DNA of 64,000 nt, taken from positions 62,001 to 126,000 of the forward strand of contig MU128980.1 in assembly GCA_014904985.1 (NCBI GenBank). Direction: 5' to 3'. Of the stretch, positions 46,701 through 58,870 are shown piece after piece. The position numbers were made by a program, and so were the translations under genes. This DNA comes from Hydnum rufescens UP504 (Eukaryota; Basidiomycota; Agaricomycetes; Cantharellales; Hydnaceae). The notes beneath the pieces were generated by a model. That model was given only the letters and a program-made list of their open reading frames with translations, was not told the origin of the DNA and did no database searches. Within the stretch, counting starts at the first letter, position 1. Each line of letters opens with the position of its first letter.

Positions 46701-47575
46701 ACGAGGAGCCCGATACAGTACCAGAGCCGACATTGGTGTTTACTGTTAAAGGCGGGGAAATAGTGCCCAGACGCACACTGGATGGCTGAGAACCGGAACC
46801 AGAGCCAGGTGCAGGGACTAGAAGACAGCATAGGGGGTCAGCACGTGATCGCGGGCAACAACAACGCGCAAGCAAGTATAAAGAAATACAACTTACATTT
46901 CGCACCCTTCTCTTTCGACTCCTTGGAATCCTTGCGGCCCCGCCCGAGAGTGGTCCACTTCCATCTGTCCTTTTCAGAATCTATACTCGGGCGCGGAGTG
47001 TCGGAACTCTCTCGTGAGGGGGCAATGCTTTTGGCCGAAGTAGTGTCCTTAGTCCCATTCGTCCTATCTCCAAGTGCCCACTTGATGGAATCTAGTGCTG
47101 CGCGTGATTTCTTCTTCTTAACAAGGAGTGGTTGTTCCTGCTGAGCCGAGTTGTACGTTCCGTGAGTCGAACTCAGCGTGGTAGTAGCAGGAGGGTCAAC
47201 AAGCACTTTAATCTTGGGCTTATTGATGCTCGTCGTGGTGCCGGAGGAACCGAAGCGAGAGGCGGTGCGGGAAGGGGGGCGAACACCGCTATCTTGGGCA
47301 CCATCGTGATCTTTGACTGGAAGAATAGATCGTGGCGGTGGGAGAGGGAGAGGGGGTGGTGCTTGATGCAGAACAAGTGTCCTCTTGGGGACAACGCGGC
47401 GTGAGCCAACGCTACTTGTCGCCGTCCCGCCGACGTTGGAGTCCTGTTTGGGAGCAAGGGATGGTACCGCTACTGGTGTAGCGGTCGTTAATTGGATTGA
47501 GGGTATAATGCGAGGTGTCTCTTGAGGAGGAGGTTGAGGAGACGTCGCTCGTTGTTGACGTAAGGTTTGAAACAT
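40788..47575 (-). CDS. Very long Ser-rich disordered scaffold-like protein, unknown function
   Basis: ATG 47575 opens a gene with exons 47575-46897, 46817-45489, 45417-44123, 44065-43985, 43927-42139 and 42067-41520, all in phase, then a region with one or more unresolved small exons, a Pro/Lys/Arg-rich exon to 40935, and by a good GTAAGT intron a last exon ending at 40788. The product is about 2,000 residues, dominated by Ser, Pro, Arg and acidic patches, with no known domain. Short motifs recur: SSLG-x-IIN-x-G-x3-PFGY twice, LSL(V/I)HPS twice. A moderately conserved-looking helix, EVMRRYYALRKEALDIVQQS, lies near the C-terminus. Such proteins often act as phospho-regulated hubs in polarity, septation or cell-wall signalling; that is a guess from composition. 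Confidence 0.75.
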
Positions 47576-48450
47576 AGCAATCTGTCAAAGTTCTTGGGGG
47601 TCGTGAAAGAATATCGTTAAATGGGTCAGGACAAAGGCGAAAGATAATCCTTCTCGAGGGGGATAGAAGCGTGAAAAGGATATTCGAAGGACGTGAAAAT
47701 TGGCAAGAAGTCGTGAAAGGTCAGTACTGGTCTTGCCAAGGGGGAAGTTGGAGACGTGAGAAGCGTCAAAAACGTCGTAAATCTCTAGAACGTGATGGGA
47801 TGTGGTGTTCAATTTTGCTATAGAAATGCTCGTTAGCGTGAGGAGAGCGTGTCGTCCGTGGCGGCGTAACTCGAGCTGGGCGCCGAAGGCTAGACTGAAG
47901 AGAAAGATGAGTGGAATACCAATGGGCGGAGGGTGCATCAAGGCATACACTGGGCCTTCAAGGGGACGCGCAACAGAGAGTTGGATCTTCAATCTGAGAG
48001 GAAAACGACAGGGAACAAGCCGCTGGGTTGATGTTCGCAGCAAACAACTACAAATATGCCCAAACGTTGAGCCGGAACTCTCCGCCCACTCCTTAAGTGT
48101 ACCCCACTAGCAAGGGTACTCCTGGGTGTCAAGAATGCGATGACACTGCAGGGCAATGGTAACCTGCGTTTTCAAGCGAGCGATTTGTGTTCCACGACCT
48201 TATGAAACAAGCTTGCTGGTCACTCTCGAAGACATATCTCATCAACACTCCGGTTAGATGGGACACAGATTACGTCTCAGTCATGATGCCATCAGATAGG
48301 TAATGCACAGCAGAAAAAATATGTTCGTGTATTATATCCTTCTAACCCTACCGACTTGAGTGGCATTGGACAGCGATAGCGTTTGGCTCAGTCTCGTATG
48401 GGCGACGGTGGCGGGATAGACCCCTCATATTGCATCCAACAGAAAGCTAA
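47576..48450. other. Upstream region of the scaffold gene
   Basis: About 0.9 kb between the scaffold start and the CoA-transferase stop. A 152-codon minus-strand frame (48043-47585) stands directly upstream of the scaffold gene but has no motif; it may be 5' UTR. Nothing else seen. Confidence 0.4.
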
Positions 48451-50464
48451 TCAACGAATCCTGTACCTTCGAATCCCAAGTTTTCTGTCCAAAGCATCCG
48501 CATCATCCTCATCCCAGCCAGGCCGGAAATAGCCCCAAGGGACACTACACTTGTAACGAGTCTCAATTCCGTGAAGTCGAATCACAGGGGCGACGTGGGT
48601 CAGCGAGGCCCCAAGCATATCGATCGCTGCGCGGGGGACGCCGCGGACGACGGCTTTGCCATCAAACCCCGTCCGAAGAATCGTATTGTAGAACTGGGGT
48701 TGAGAGTACGAAGGATCAATGGAGAACTGATGATGCAACGTCTGAGAAAGCATGTCTGTGAGCCCAGTCCGATAATCGAAACGAGGCCCAGAATTGTATG
48801 TCGCGCGAACCCAGTCCTCTGGATATCTCTTTTGCTGTCGTAGCCACACACCAAACGAGCACATTGCGACGGGTACAGCCACAGTTCCTGGGACAAGTGA
48901 ACGACGAACAAGACCGAGGACCGCAAATGCAGCGCATAGAATTGCAGTGCAGTATTGGGTGATGGGGAGGCAGGGAATGAGAGGAGTATCTTGTCCACAA
49001 GCCGAGCCAGTCTCCCAAGCAATACCAGTGACGCTGTCGGCGATCTGGGCGTAGCCAGGTCGACGGCCCCATTCCCCTCGCTCCAAAACGCCTCCATAGC
49101 ATTGTTCATCAATGATAACGAATGGCTTTCCTCGAGCATCACCAAGCGCAGCGAGTTGGGCGTGGGACAGGCCCAGCTTATCCATCGAACCAGGCTGATA
49201 GCCTGTGATGCAAGCAATAAATACACATCCTTGGAGAGAGAATATAAGTAGGTGCTTGCCTTGTAAGAAAATGTCGGCGGTTTCCAGAAGATGTCTCATT
49301 TGCTGCCGTCCGAATCGCGTTCGTAAGTCGATGTGTACCGGACGCTTATCGAGATTACAATCCGGCTACATAAAATAAGAAGCAGGTAGACATGATAACT
49401 GCAGGAACAAAGATATACCTGTAGTGCAGAAAAATCAGGCAGGTGAGGCGATATAACTCGAGTGACAGTTGCCCCCATTTCGGCGAGAAGACGACCAGCC
49501 ACGCCGCCAGCGGTAGCACGAGTGAGCTCCAGCACCCTGATGCCCTCCAATGGTTTGGAACTTGGACCTGCTAATGGGGGATAAGGCGGTGCTGTGGCTG
49601 TGTTCCTGGACGGAATTGGGATGAATCTCGCAAGCGGAAGCGCATGAAGGAGTCGACCCTAAATATCATCCAAAATGAGTAGCTTCAAGCACACCGTACG
49701 CGAGACTAACCTGTGGAGATCTATCGAATTCATCCGGTCTGAGAACTATATCGCCCACAAAATCGAGGGATGGGAATAGGAGCCGCAGAGCATCGGCTGT
49801 GTATAGGGAACATTGAGCCCCTATAAGTTCCTTGGCATGGCGAACATCCACAACTGGTTGGTCGGGATCTATGCCAAGTATCTTGAGGACAAGAGATGGA
49901 GCGAAGGAACCATGCATATAAAAGTAGCGGCCGTCCTTGGTCCTATACATCTATATGGGCATCATAAGCAGGACTTCAGGGATGTAGAAGACATGGGGCC
50001 ATGCATTTGTGGTTTCTCGTCCAAGAAATGTGTGTGGTTCTTCATTTATGTTAGGAATTAGACTTGAAAATTCCGGCGAAGACATGGGGCGCCCATTGAG
50101 TCGAACAAGAGACGAGGAGGCCATGAAGAGCGTAGCGTGGTCCGTATTGATGGAGATGTGCGGCGCCTGTGTTCCCCTGATCTGTAGGAGACGGGCAGAA
50201 GCGAGGCCGAACAAGCCCAGCAAGGCGGCCGATGCAGCTTGCTAGATACGTTTCATGTCAAAATACTCAAGAGGGCAGGGTTCCAACAAGGTACTCAACA
50301 CTCTTGTGAGGCAAGGGGAGGAACGGATAGCCGCCGTCAAAATGGACAAGGTGTCTGAGATATCCGATGTCATCAAGGTTCAAGTCTCTGATCAACACGT
50401 CAAGAAGCTTTCCAGCGTCGACAGGGACCGCATCGACGGCGGGTCCTTGGACTGGACTAGTCAT
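48451..50464 (-). CDS. Class III (CaiB/BaiF) CoA-transferase relative, possibly inactive
   Basis: ATG 50464 starts a first exon ending SVEYL, spliced to ALLGLFGLASARLLQIRGTQ and a roughly 230-residue N-terminal part with YRTKDGRYFYMHGSF. The classical CaiB start motif comes only in the middle: GIRVLELTRATAGGVAGRLL, AEMGATVTRV, then a glycine-poor linker, DKRPVHIDLRT, ADIFLQGYQPGSM, GYAQIADSVTGIAWETG. Family III enzymes move CoA between carboxylic acids through an Asp anhydride in a segment like DYCTG; here it reads ITQYCTA, with Gln in the Asp place. The enzyme may therefore be dead or use another residue. Fungal homologues share the long N-terminal half. The C-terminus (PGWDEDDADALDRKLGIRRY) appears complete. 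Substrate unknown. Confidence 0.82.
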
Positions 50465-53400
50465 GACGAGCTCAAAGCGGATGCGTGAGGAATGTGCGTG
50501 GCTGGCGGCTCCAAATCAGCCTAGATTCTCTGAAAAAGAAACCCAGATCTGAATTCTGATGCAAATCCTGGCGTAGCGGTGATGAAGCCTCGCATTTTTC
50601 TTAAAAGGATGAAAGTCGCACGCAAATTCCTTACCGAGCGCAGGGCATTTGTATGCGGCAAATGCCGATTCAATTCCGAAAGGTTGGTCGTGGGCCTCGT
50701 GTGCCTCTTTGGGGGAAGGCATAGACTTTCATGCTTTTCTTTTAGCCGGAGCATGGTGAATCCGGTCTCTTCCTGAAAATAGCCCCCTCTCTTCAATTGG
50801 AAGTGTTGCACTTTCCCACTGGTTTTTGCCCAGCAGACATGGTTACTTCACGAGCGCCTTTGCAGCTAGCTCCAGTGACCGCTCTCCTGTGGGAATCTTG
50901 CAGTCAGAATTTGAATTAAATCGCTCTTTAATGCCGGCGTTCATTACGGTTGCCGGCTCAGACGCGGCATGTGCCGGCAACAAAAAGCATACCCTCTTAT
51001 TCGACTAGCTATGTTTGGTCATGACTCGCCAAGTGCTCCAAGCTACCCTTAATATTATAGAGCCATTACAGGCTATTCTGAACCAAAAAAGTTGCTGAGA
51101 CGAGGTTGAACCCGCCCTTACCCCTAGTCGCCAGGGCCAGCCACTCCCCACCCAAACCTGCGGTTGCAGTAGAAGAGTATGCTTTCTCCCATGGTTGGTT
51201 AATTTATAATATTGTACCCAGAAACTTGTCTGTGGGCATATGTTTGGTCGAAATTAATTGGACACTGTATAAGCTGAAATACGTCTGGATAATACTCGGT
51301 GTGTGAGTCTCCAATTGACGTCCAATGCGCGTTTAGCGTGGAAACGCATTCCCGTGCTCGCCGGGGATCTCAAGGCCGAGATAAATAATGGGCGTCGGAG
51401 AAAAGCCACCCCAACATGGAGAGGAATGCACAGCTTCTGGCTCGTTCAGCCCCCTCTATGTCAGCCTCTGATTGCCGTTCTTGGGGTTCAGTCCATAACG
51501 CCCTGAGCCATGTCCATTAGTGTAAAACCGTTTTCAAGTCCAACCAGAGCTTCGTCCGAGATTACCTGGCAGCGCTTTTTTTTTAAGCACCGGACTCCTA
51601 TCCACGGATCAATCGCAGTTTGATCGGTTGCAATGTAGATGGATTCCCCAGACCGAATCTGGAATCCGCGATCCGATCATACTGATTTTCCCAGCCGAGA
51701 TGTTCGCCAAATCAGGGAGAAGAGGGAGAAACGCATCCATTACGGTCACCCGTTTGGGATTTAGGGTATCACGCGGGAGTCACCTCCAACCACCTTAGGA
51801 TGTCATCCAGGCCAGGGGCTGTTGGAAAATGAACATATCAGCACTTGGATGACAGGTGATCCCGAGCGGGCATGAGCGAACAGCGAATCTCATGAGGAAA
51901 TGCATATTGCCCAGTTACAGTAAGAGATCAGCGGCATAATCTTGGAATGTGGATCCATTCACATGGAAGCTGAGAACATACATCACTAGAGAGAAAGACA
52001 GGGAATCATGAATGCTGTAAACATACGGAATTGCTGCCAGGTCACTCCCACTCGATGAACCCCAAATTCGAGCTGATCCTTTCTTGGGTTTTGGAGAGGT
52101 TCACCTCCATCCACAGACACTACAATAGACAGCTCTTGGGGGGAACTGCCCCAAAGCAACCACAAAATTTCCCCCAGCCCCCTTCGGATTATTTTTCGCG
52201 TCTCCCACCCCAGGAGTAGGAGGATTGCAATGTGATTACAAGAGGCGAGTGCTGATGAAGACGGACCATACCCCGGGGGATCAACTTGTTTATTAAGCCG
52301 TTAACGTTATCGTGACTACAGGGTCCGGATCCTCTGATCCTTTTTCCAGAAGCAAAGCATGCGGCACGGTCTGAGCCTCTAAGGCGTGTACCCAGTCTCG
52401 TGCCTAGAATTGGTGGAATCTGCCGCTCCCCGCACCGGGTCTTTCCGCCGCGTTGGGGCCCCGCCATCAATTCAGTCGAGTCGCGGGGTCAAAAAGCAGA
52501 TGATGACTTCTTTATACTGTAGTGAATCGAAAGAGAATACAAGAAAATGGCAGGAATCGTTGAATGTAGGGAGAAAAGTAATGTCTTTGTTTTTTTGCAT
52601 CGACGTCGACTCCGAGTCGCGGCATTACTAGCGCAGGGCATTTCGGCGCCATCAGTGTTATTAATGTTCTGGCACCCTTATCTCATGGCCGTTCGCAGTG
52701 AAACGGTACACTGTGTGGCTATGTCTGCCCAGCGGCACGCTACCATCCTAGTGTCTGGAGAGCCAGATGCTACTTCTTGTCCCGTTATCATTCTGGCGGC
52801 CCCGTCAGTCATTGTTTAATGTCTGGCCGGCCAAGTTGGTGAGCGAATAGAAAACTTACGACCAAGCCCCTGTTGGAGCGAGGAATTACGGAAATGACCG
52901 CGCGCGCTGACGGAGACAAGCGCGACCCCGTGAGGCTATGCCGATGGCCTCGCCAATCGTTATTCGCCAATCTACTGTTTGGATCTTATAGCTCGGTTTC
53001 ACCGGCGATCTTTTACCCCTTTTCTTTCTTGCCGCCATCATTGACAATTGGACTTTTACTTCATGTTTTACATACCCCATCTTATGCGTTTCTGTGCCTC
53101 ATGTAAATAGTATAAAAGACGGCCTTGAGCCCACAAAATCCCAAGGACTTCTCTCTGTGTTCTTCCCGCCATTACTGCTTAATTCATTTGGGCGGCTTGA
53201 GTCCAGTCTACCGAATTCGTCCTCACCCGCTTAGTAATCAGGGGGAGTTCTTGTCCGAATGCCGTAACTCTCACAAGCCCCGGGACGCACTGTGCCATTT
53301 CCATCAGTGGGACTTTAGACGGCGTAAATGTGAGATACGGTATCTCCAATGAAGACCGGGAATGCAATGTTCCAAGCTATCGAACCTGATATGGCGCAAC

Positions 53401-54410
53401 CACAGGTCTGGAGCATGAAAATTCCAGCCACAACCAGCAGAAATAATAAGTCTAAAATTTTATTTCCTTGCTTCGCGTGCGCGTGCCGAGGCAAGTCAGG
53501 AAAGTGATGATAGAAGTCCCATAGGCAGGAATCATTTCAAGTACTATCATGCTCTCGTCGACTTACAATCGTACTTGATATTCCATCTGCTAGACTACCC
53601 CCGGGTATTCGCCAATGTTGTAGCTTCAATCAATCTCTGAAAACGTTCCACGCCCTTCAAAGGCGACACACTAAGAATCACTCCAAGTCGTCGTGACTGA
53701 GTTGGCCGCGAAATGATAGGCAACAAGGGCCGTGGCACCAACAACAATAGTTTCGACTGCTAATGTCGACTCTTATGTTTACATAAGAGAAGGGCATTTG
53801 CTCGTCACGAGACCCAACACGCTTGCATCACTCCTGTACCATCTTCTCCACACCCACAGCTGTATAATGATACCAAATTTTATCATTGTGTAGCATTCGC
53901 GGTACTGCTAGAAACACTAGTATAAATTAAACAGTGAAGACATGATGGGTTAGAACGAAGGTCCGATGAACAATTTCGAAAGCGGCATTTCACACGCACT
54001 AGAAAAAGCTCGCCTTCTGCTAGGCGATGACACAGCGGGACGGAGTGTTCCAGATGTCTGAGCTATGCCCGGCATCAACGAACTCCCGGAGGTCGTCACT
54101 CAATATATCCGTGGGTGAAAGCACGTCGACGGGATGAGGGGTTGCAGCAGTGTGGACCCGACACTAGAAGAAACTATATGGGGTAATATTAATCTTACCA
54201 ATCTTTTGGACTTCCGAGTACGAACTTTGAAAAACGGCGGCCAAGATATGTCCCACGCCGAAGCATCCAAGTCGCCCGATTGTCCAAGGGACAATACAGG
54301 CCCAAAGACCAAGTACGCTCAATGATAATGATGCCACTCTCGTTGCAACGCCGAGAGTTGAGATCGCAGGCAGGCCGAACGCATACCTCTAGCGTGGATA
54401 GACCATGTAC
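50465..54410. other. Gene-poor stretch of about 4 kb
   Basis: No frame of more than about 110 codons and no motif on either strand. A good TATA-like element, AGTATAAAAGACGG, lies at 53107-53120 and is followed by a pyrimidine-rich leader, but the only nearby ATG-led frame (53350, about 44 codons) is not convincing. GC skew changes and short T or A runs suggest old insertions, but no terminal repeats were found by eye. Confidence 0.35.
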
Positions 54411-54521
54411 CTGCTGCTCTGGATGTTCGAAATACTCGGTCTTGGTCTTGGTGCTTGGAACACCGTGTTCATCTATGAAATTTTTGAGATATACGGAGAG
54501 CTCGCCTTCGTAGGTAGACAT
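54411..54521 (-). CDS. Possible first exon of a small unknown gene
   Basis: ATG 54521 opens 37 codons (MSTYEGELSVYLKNFIDEHG, VPSTKTKTEYFEHPEQQ) ending at a GTACAT donor. A possible second exon, SGIIIIERTWSLGLYCP onward, follows a CAACGAG acceptor at about 54338. The amphipathic helix and composition look protein-like, but I recognise no family and the remainder is unclear. It may be a real short gene or a relic. Confidence 0.3.
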
Positions 54522-54997
54522 CTTGATCTTGCACCTGGTAGTTGAGTTGGGCTTGGATTACATGGAGCGAAGAGGACAAAGGACCTGCTAGGACACGAAT
54601 CCGTGGTGTGGCAGGCAAGCCTCAGGACTTCAGTCGACGCTCATTTATCCCCATCTATCAATTGCGCAATCTTCGCTACCGACAGTGACAAGCAGATTGT
54701 GGCTCATAATTTCGGGCGGACTCCTCTGACGGATCCTGGGAGCTCGAGGACAGTTTGGATTTTGTGGAAATGGCCTGTGGCATGGCTATCACAACGAATA
54801 GAAAGAAGCAATAAGTAGCATGGTGTGGGATCCTTGTTCTGCACGGACCACCACTTGCGCAAATATAGGATTTCCGGTCAGGATGGCGTCCTACAACTGT
54901 ACGAGGTTTATCCGGGTGTCGGAATACAAAGACTCCTGATGTAGGTTCCCAAAATACATGGGGTCAACATTACCTGCCTCTAGTGTGGTCATGAATA
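54522..54997. other. Intergenic, no supported gene
   Basis: Between the putative small exon and the ATP10 stop. Nothing identified. Confidence 0.4.
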
Positions 54998-56151
54998 TCA
55001 ATCGCACGGAGGTACGGTCTGCGATCTAGTGGTTGCGTCGAAGCGCTTCAACAACACGCCCGTACACCTAAGAAGCGCTTCTCTCTCCTCCGGCGTCGCA
55101 TTCGCGCACCCAGCCCACCTTATTTTAAGGTTCTCGTCCACAAGGTACACGTATCCAACATGTTTGTTATCCAATGCAATGGCTTGCCGGATATCTTCCA
55201 TGTTTTGGTGCGAGATGATGTATAGTGAGTGTAATGAAGCCGGCACCTCTCGTTTGAGTGCATGGATAAAAAGGGAGACTACAAGTGATTTCAGTCTGTT
55301 TTCTTGTAAATTTATCTGCGCAAGTGGTCTGGATGGTTATTCGAAAGGCAGGACATTGTCGATTTGACCCACTTGTATAAATTGAAAGTGTGGATTGTTT
55401 TGGTAAGCCTCCAAGGATGATTTAGTAAATGATTCCACATGTTCCTAGGGATATGAAAGATTTAGAATACTGGAGAGAAGAGAATTAGAAACGGGATTGC
55501 CTCGGAAGCCTTGGTGGTTATGATGGAGACGATTGATATTCGTCCTGCACAGAGGTTCGTTGTATGGACTGGTTCTCGAGGATCTAATCGCTCGCCCTCG
55601 ATGTTTGGCAAGTACAAAGCTTTCTTCACGGGCGGACAAAGCCACAAGAATGAGTAAGACGCAGGATAAACAAACATAAAACCCACTTCTGCCTTCACAA
55701 GAACCTTCGGAGATAGCCACGTCTTGCCACCATGGTGACTCAACCGGTTGAAGTCATTGAAGTACCCCTGTGTCGCCTGCTTGACGCTTTCTTCGCATTA
55801 GACGCGAAATTACTCCGAGTCACAGAGGGAAGCAGCTCACATATTCCGCCTCTTTTCCATCCTTACGTTTTGATCCATGAGCTCGTCCCGTCTTTCTTTC
55901 CATGTCTGAGATTTTGTCGTAGGGTGGTCTCGAATACCCAGCGGGTGTGGGAGCTGCCGTAAATCAGGCTCCAAATCTGTGGCCTCGCTCACGGATTCCG
56001 CTGCAACAGGCCCCGGGGACGTTAAAGGACTCGGAGTGGGACGTGGTGCGGCAGGGACCTTGGTCCCAGAGGCTCGTCCAAAGATGGTTCGTCTGAATAA
56101 TCTGTGTGCATAGATGTTGCTTGGGGCACATCGGCGTGCAAGAAAGCTCAT
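54998..56151 (-). CDS. ATP10: Mitochondrial ATP synthase assembly factor ATP10
   Basis: ATG 56151 gives MSFLARRCAPSNIYAHRLFR, a mitochondrial presequence. After a Pro-rich linker come LGIRDHPTTKSQTWKERRDE, RMEKRRNI-VKQATQGYFND, FNRLSHHGGKTWLSPKVLVK, ALYLPNIEGERLD, VHTTNLCAGRISIVSIITTK, and at the end HNKHVGYVYLVDE-like NKHVGYVYLVDENLKIRWAG, CANATPEEREALLRCTGVLL. This is the ATP10 family, an inner-membrane chaperone for Atp6 incorporation into the F0 ring. The gene has about four short introns; the first uses GTGAGC and the acceptor GAAAG before CGTCAAG. The downstream middle part (55250-55440) was not resolved base by base. It is head-to-head with the FBXO21-like gene, 498 bp apart. Confidence 0.9.
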
Positions 56152-56649
56152 TTGAGCACCGGCAAGTCCCGCAGGCAGGCACCTAAATGCTCACAACTTT
56201 CCGTTATTTTTCGGCGAAGTTTCTCAGAAAAATGCTGTGTCTTTGTGAATTGAAGCAGCGCCGTTTGCACTGGTGTGCGTGATCGTAATTTTTTTTTCTT
56301 TTATGCCCCCTAGTTCCAGGTCCGTCCGATTCAACACTAGCATTTACCCAATATTGATCTGCTGGTTGACTAGATGTTGGCGGAAGCGCTTGAAAATGCT
56401 CTATTAGAGCCTATAGGTGCCCAATTTTGTACATCCCCTCTGGCTACTTCTGGGGACTCTTGCCAGTTCTGGGGGAGTCAGTCAGGTGTATATATTAAGA
56501 TTCCCCACTGCATATGTTATCGCAATCATCTGGCAGAGCGAAATGCCTATCACCTATTCCGGTCGTGCTGGCTTTGTGTCCAAATGCACAGTTCCAGCCG
56601 GGCATGGAGAGCAGTTTGATTACGCAATCGGCACTTTCCACTATCCCTC
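56152..56649. other. Divergent promoter region of ATP10 and the FBXO21-like gene
   Basis: Shared upstream region. Frames at 56374-56653 have no motif and overlap the F-box start. Contains a T-run at 56289-56299 typical of fungal promoters. Confidence 0.4.
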
Positions 56650-58870
56650 ATGATACCCTACCTTTTCCCTGAAATTTACGAATGCATCCTTGAACAATTA
56701 CCCGTACAACCCGGAGTATTAGACGATGAGAGCGCTCGCACCCTTGCACACTGTGCCCATACGTGCAGAGCCTTGCGTAGCATCGCCATCCTTTCGCATA
56801 TCTGGCGGCCGCACTATCTCGCCAGGTGGAGTAGGTCCAAGTCCCCTGGATCTATACTCCTCTCTATCGCTTGCAATGGGAATTATCGATTGATGTATGT
56901 CGAACGACGGCTACGTGACCAACGGGCACTCGAGTCCTTGGATCGTATCATCAAGCATCGGAAGGATATACATGCCTTGTCTGTTGAGCTGGTGGAGGAG
57001 CTCAACTATGATGTGTGGGACATATTGAAGGCGCAGAAAGTCGACCCGCTTCCAGCATCATTCTCCAGTTCCCGTTATCCGTCCGAAGATTGGTTTGCTC
57101 GGAACCATTGGGCAGAGGAGGTTCGTATTTCGTGTCTCCAGCAGGAGATTCCATGTTCATGGATTCGTGTTTTCGCCCCAAGATTACAAATAGCATGACC
57201 CGCCGTCTCGCTGTCGAGAAAGCCATCGCTCTGGAACATGGCGAAGATATGAACCTTGAAGAAGGCCTCTGGATATTATCGGGGTTCTGGGGAGTCACCC
57301 CTGACGAAGTACCAGCCCCCCTTTTTATAAATCTTGTATATTCCGTTTAGAATCCTCTTCCCATTCGCAGATCTCGACCCAGTTCGATGCCCTAGCAAGT
57401 TCGTGCCGGGCTCACTTGGAAAGCCAAGATTATACACTGGATGCCTCCGAACGTTCATATGATCGTCTTGGCATCTCATTGGAAGTATGTGCATGGATGA
57501 GGACTGAGGGCTTCGAGCCAGCAATTGGTACGCTGGGTCTTATTCTGTGCTCATGAACTAGCTCCTTACCTGTAACATGATTGTTCCAGACACTCCAGAC
57601 ACTTACCACGACATGCGGAACCATTTCATACACAAGGTACTCTCATCTCATCGGAAATCTCTTCCCCTTTCCCTTGTCGTCGTTTTCGTTGCAATCTGTC
57701 GTCGTCTTGGGATTCCGGCGTCCCCGGTGGGGCTGCCAGGGCATGTCCACGCCTTTGTTCCTCTCCAAGAGGGACTATCCTATCGAAGTGTCTGGGCATC
57801 CTACTATGATGCGGTCGAACAGGGCATCCACATTGATGTATACAACTTTCCTACTCAACCTCTTATTGACGTCGCTCCGCTCCTACGACGGGGGAACGAG
57901 ACCAACTGAAACCCAGTTCGACCCACGATATGCTATTCCGTGCTGGGCAAAATATCTTGACTTCTGCCCATTTACATCAGCTTGAGTTACACTCATGGGA
58001 GCTTGACTCGTCGGTATATGCTGCATTTTGTATATTCTTGATCCCACACGAAGTCGGCTTCGCGCCAGCCCGAGGATTCATCCAGCAGATTATGGCTATC
58101 GTCGGCCAGCATTATCCGATGGACTTGAGCCCCATACTCCAACGGCTGATTGCCCCAGCATTAGGCGGAACAGCAAGGAACCTACTGGAAAGACATTGCG
58201 CAAAGCTGTTGGAAGACGAAGAGTCGTCTGCCCTTGTTTCAGATAGGAGACCAGTGCGTTATTTTACTGGTTTGGTCTTCGTGCACCGTATCTTTGAGTT
58301 CAGTGCATTGTCTTTCCCCCTTTATTGTTCCCACTGACCGATACATTGCGTCCTCAGTTATCTTGCAGTTGTGTTAGAGGGTGATGATCATTGTCATGCA
58401 AGTAATTCCTGTGAGTACCACGATTGTTATTATGCGTCCTGGGCGTTTGCCAATATATACCCTAGGGATTCTTCGGTTTGGTATCGACGCTTTAGAGCGG
58501 GGGCGTAACCAGCCCTTCTACACTGTGCTCGCCGAAGACGGATCTTCGCGGTGTAGGCTATTCCCCTTCCTCATTAAGCGCATTCTTTTCACCATCTATT
58601 TCTCCCGCAGATGTCGCTGAAGATAACATAGTACCCATCGTGAGGTTGTACGAAAGTATCGATCCAGAGTTCAGTGCTCACGTTGGTCGCTCCGGAGACG
58701 AAGTGCTTCGCAGCCTCGTTCTAGGGTGTCCTGGCCTCGGCAGACACTTCCTGCGACCTCGAGAGGCTCCTCACGGGCGTGTGTGCTTCATTCCACATGC
58801 TGATATGTTGGCACGATATCCCGAAGATAACCGGAAGATATTTAGATATTTAGAGTACGGTCTAGTGTGA
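56650..58870 (+). CDS. FBXO21-like F-box protein with transglutaminase-like and YccV domains (one apparent 1-nt loss)
   Basis: ATG 56650 starts an F-box (YLFPEIYECILEQLPV, ARTLAHCAHTCRALRSIAIL). After a 72-bp-scale intron comes ITNSMTRRLAVEKAIALEHG and GLWILSGFWG, then DTYHDMRNHFIHKVL and SLPLSLVVVFVAICRRLGIP, VGLPGHVHAFVP, the SirB1/transglutaminase-like domain. The last part, YFTGLVFVHRIFDYLAVVLE, then GIDALERGRNQPFYTVLAED, GSSRYVAEDNIVPI, is a YccV/HspQ domain. This three-domain order matches FBXO21, a substrate receptor of SCF ubiquitin ligases. At GGGGG 57890-57894 one G seems missing: LLRRG and GERDQLKPSSTHDMLFR are in adjacent frames. The end EDNRKIFRYLEYGLV is complete. Confidence 0.88.

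Noticed and set aside
47585..48043. 152-codon minus-strand frame before the scaffold gene
   Set aside because: No conserved feature; probably 5' UTR or spacer.
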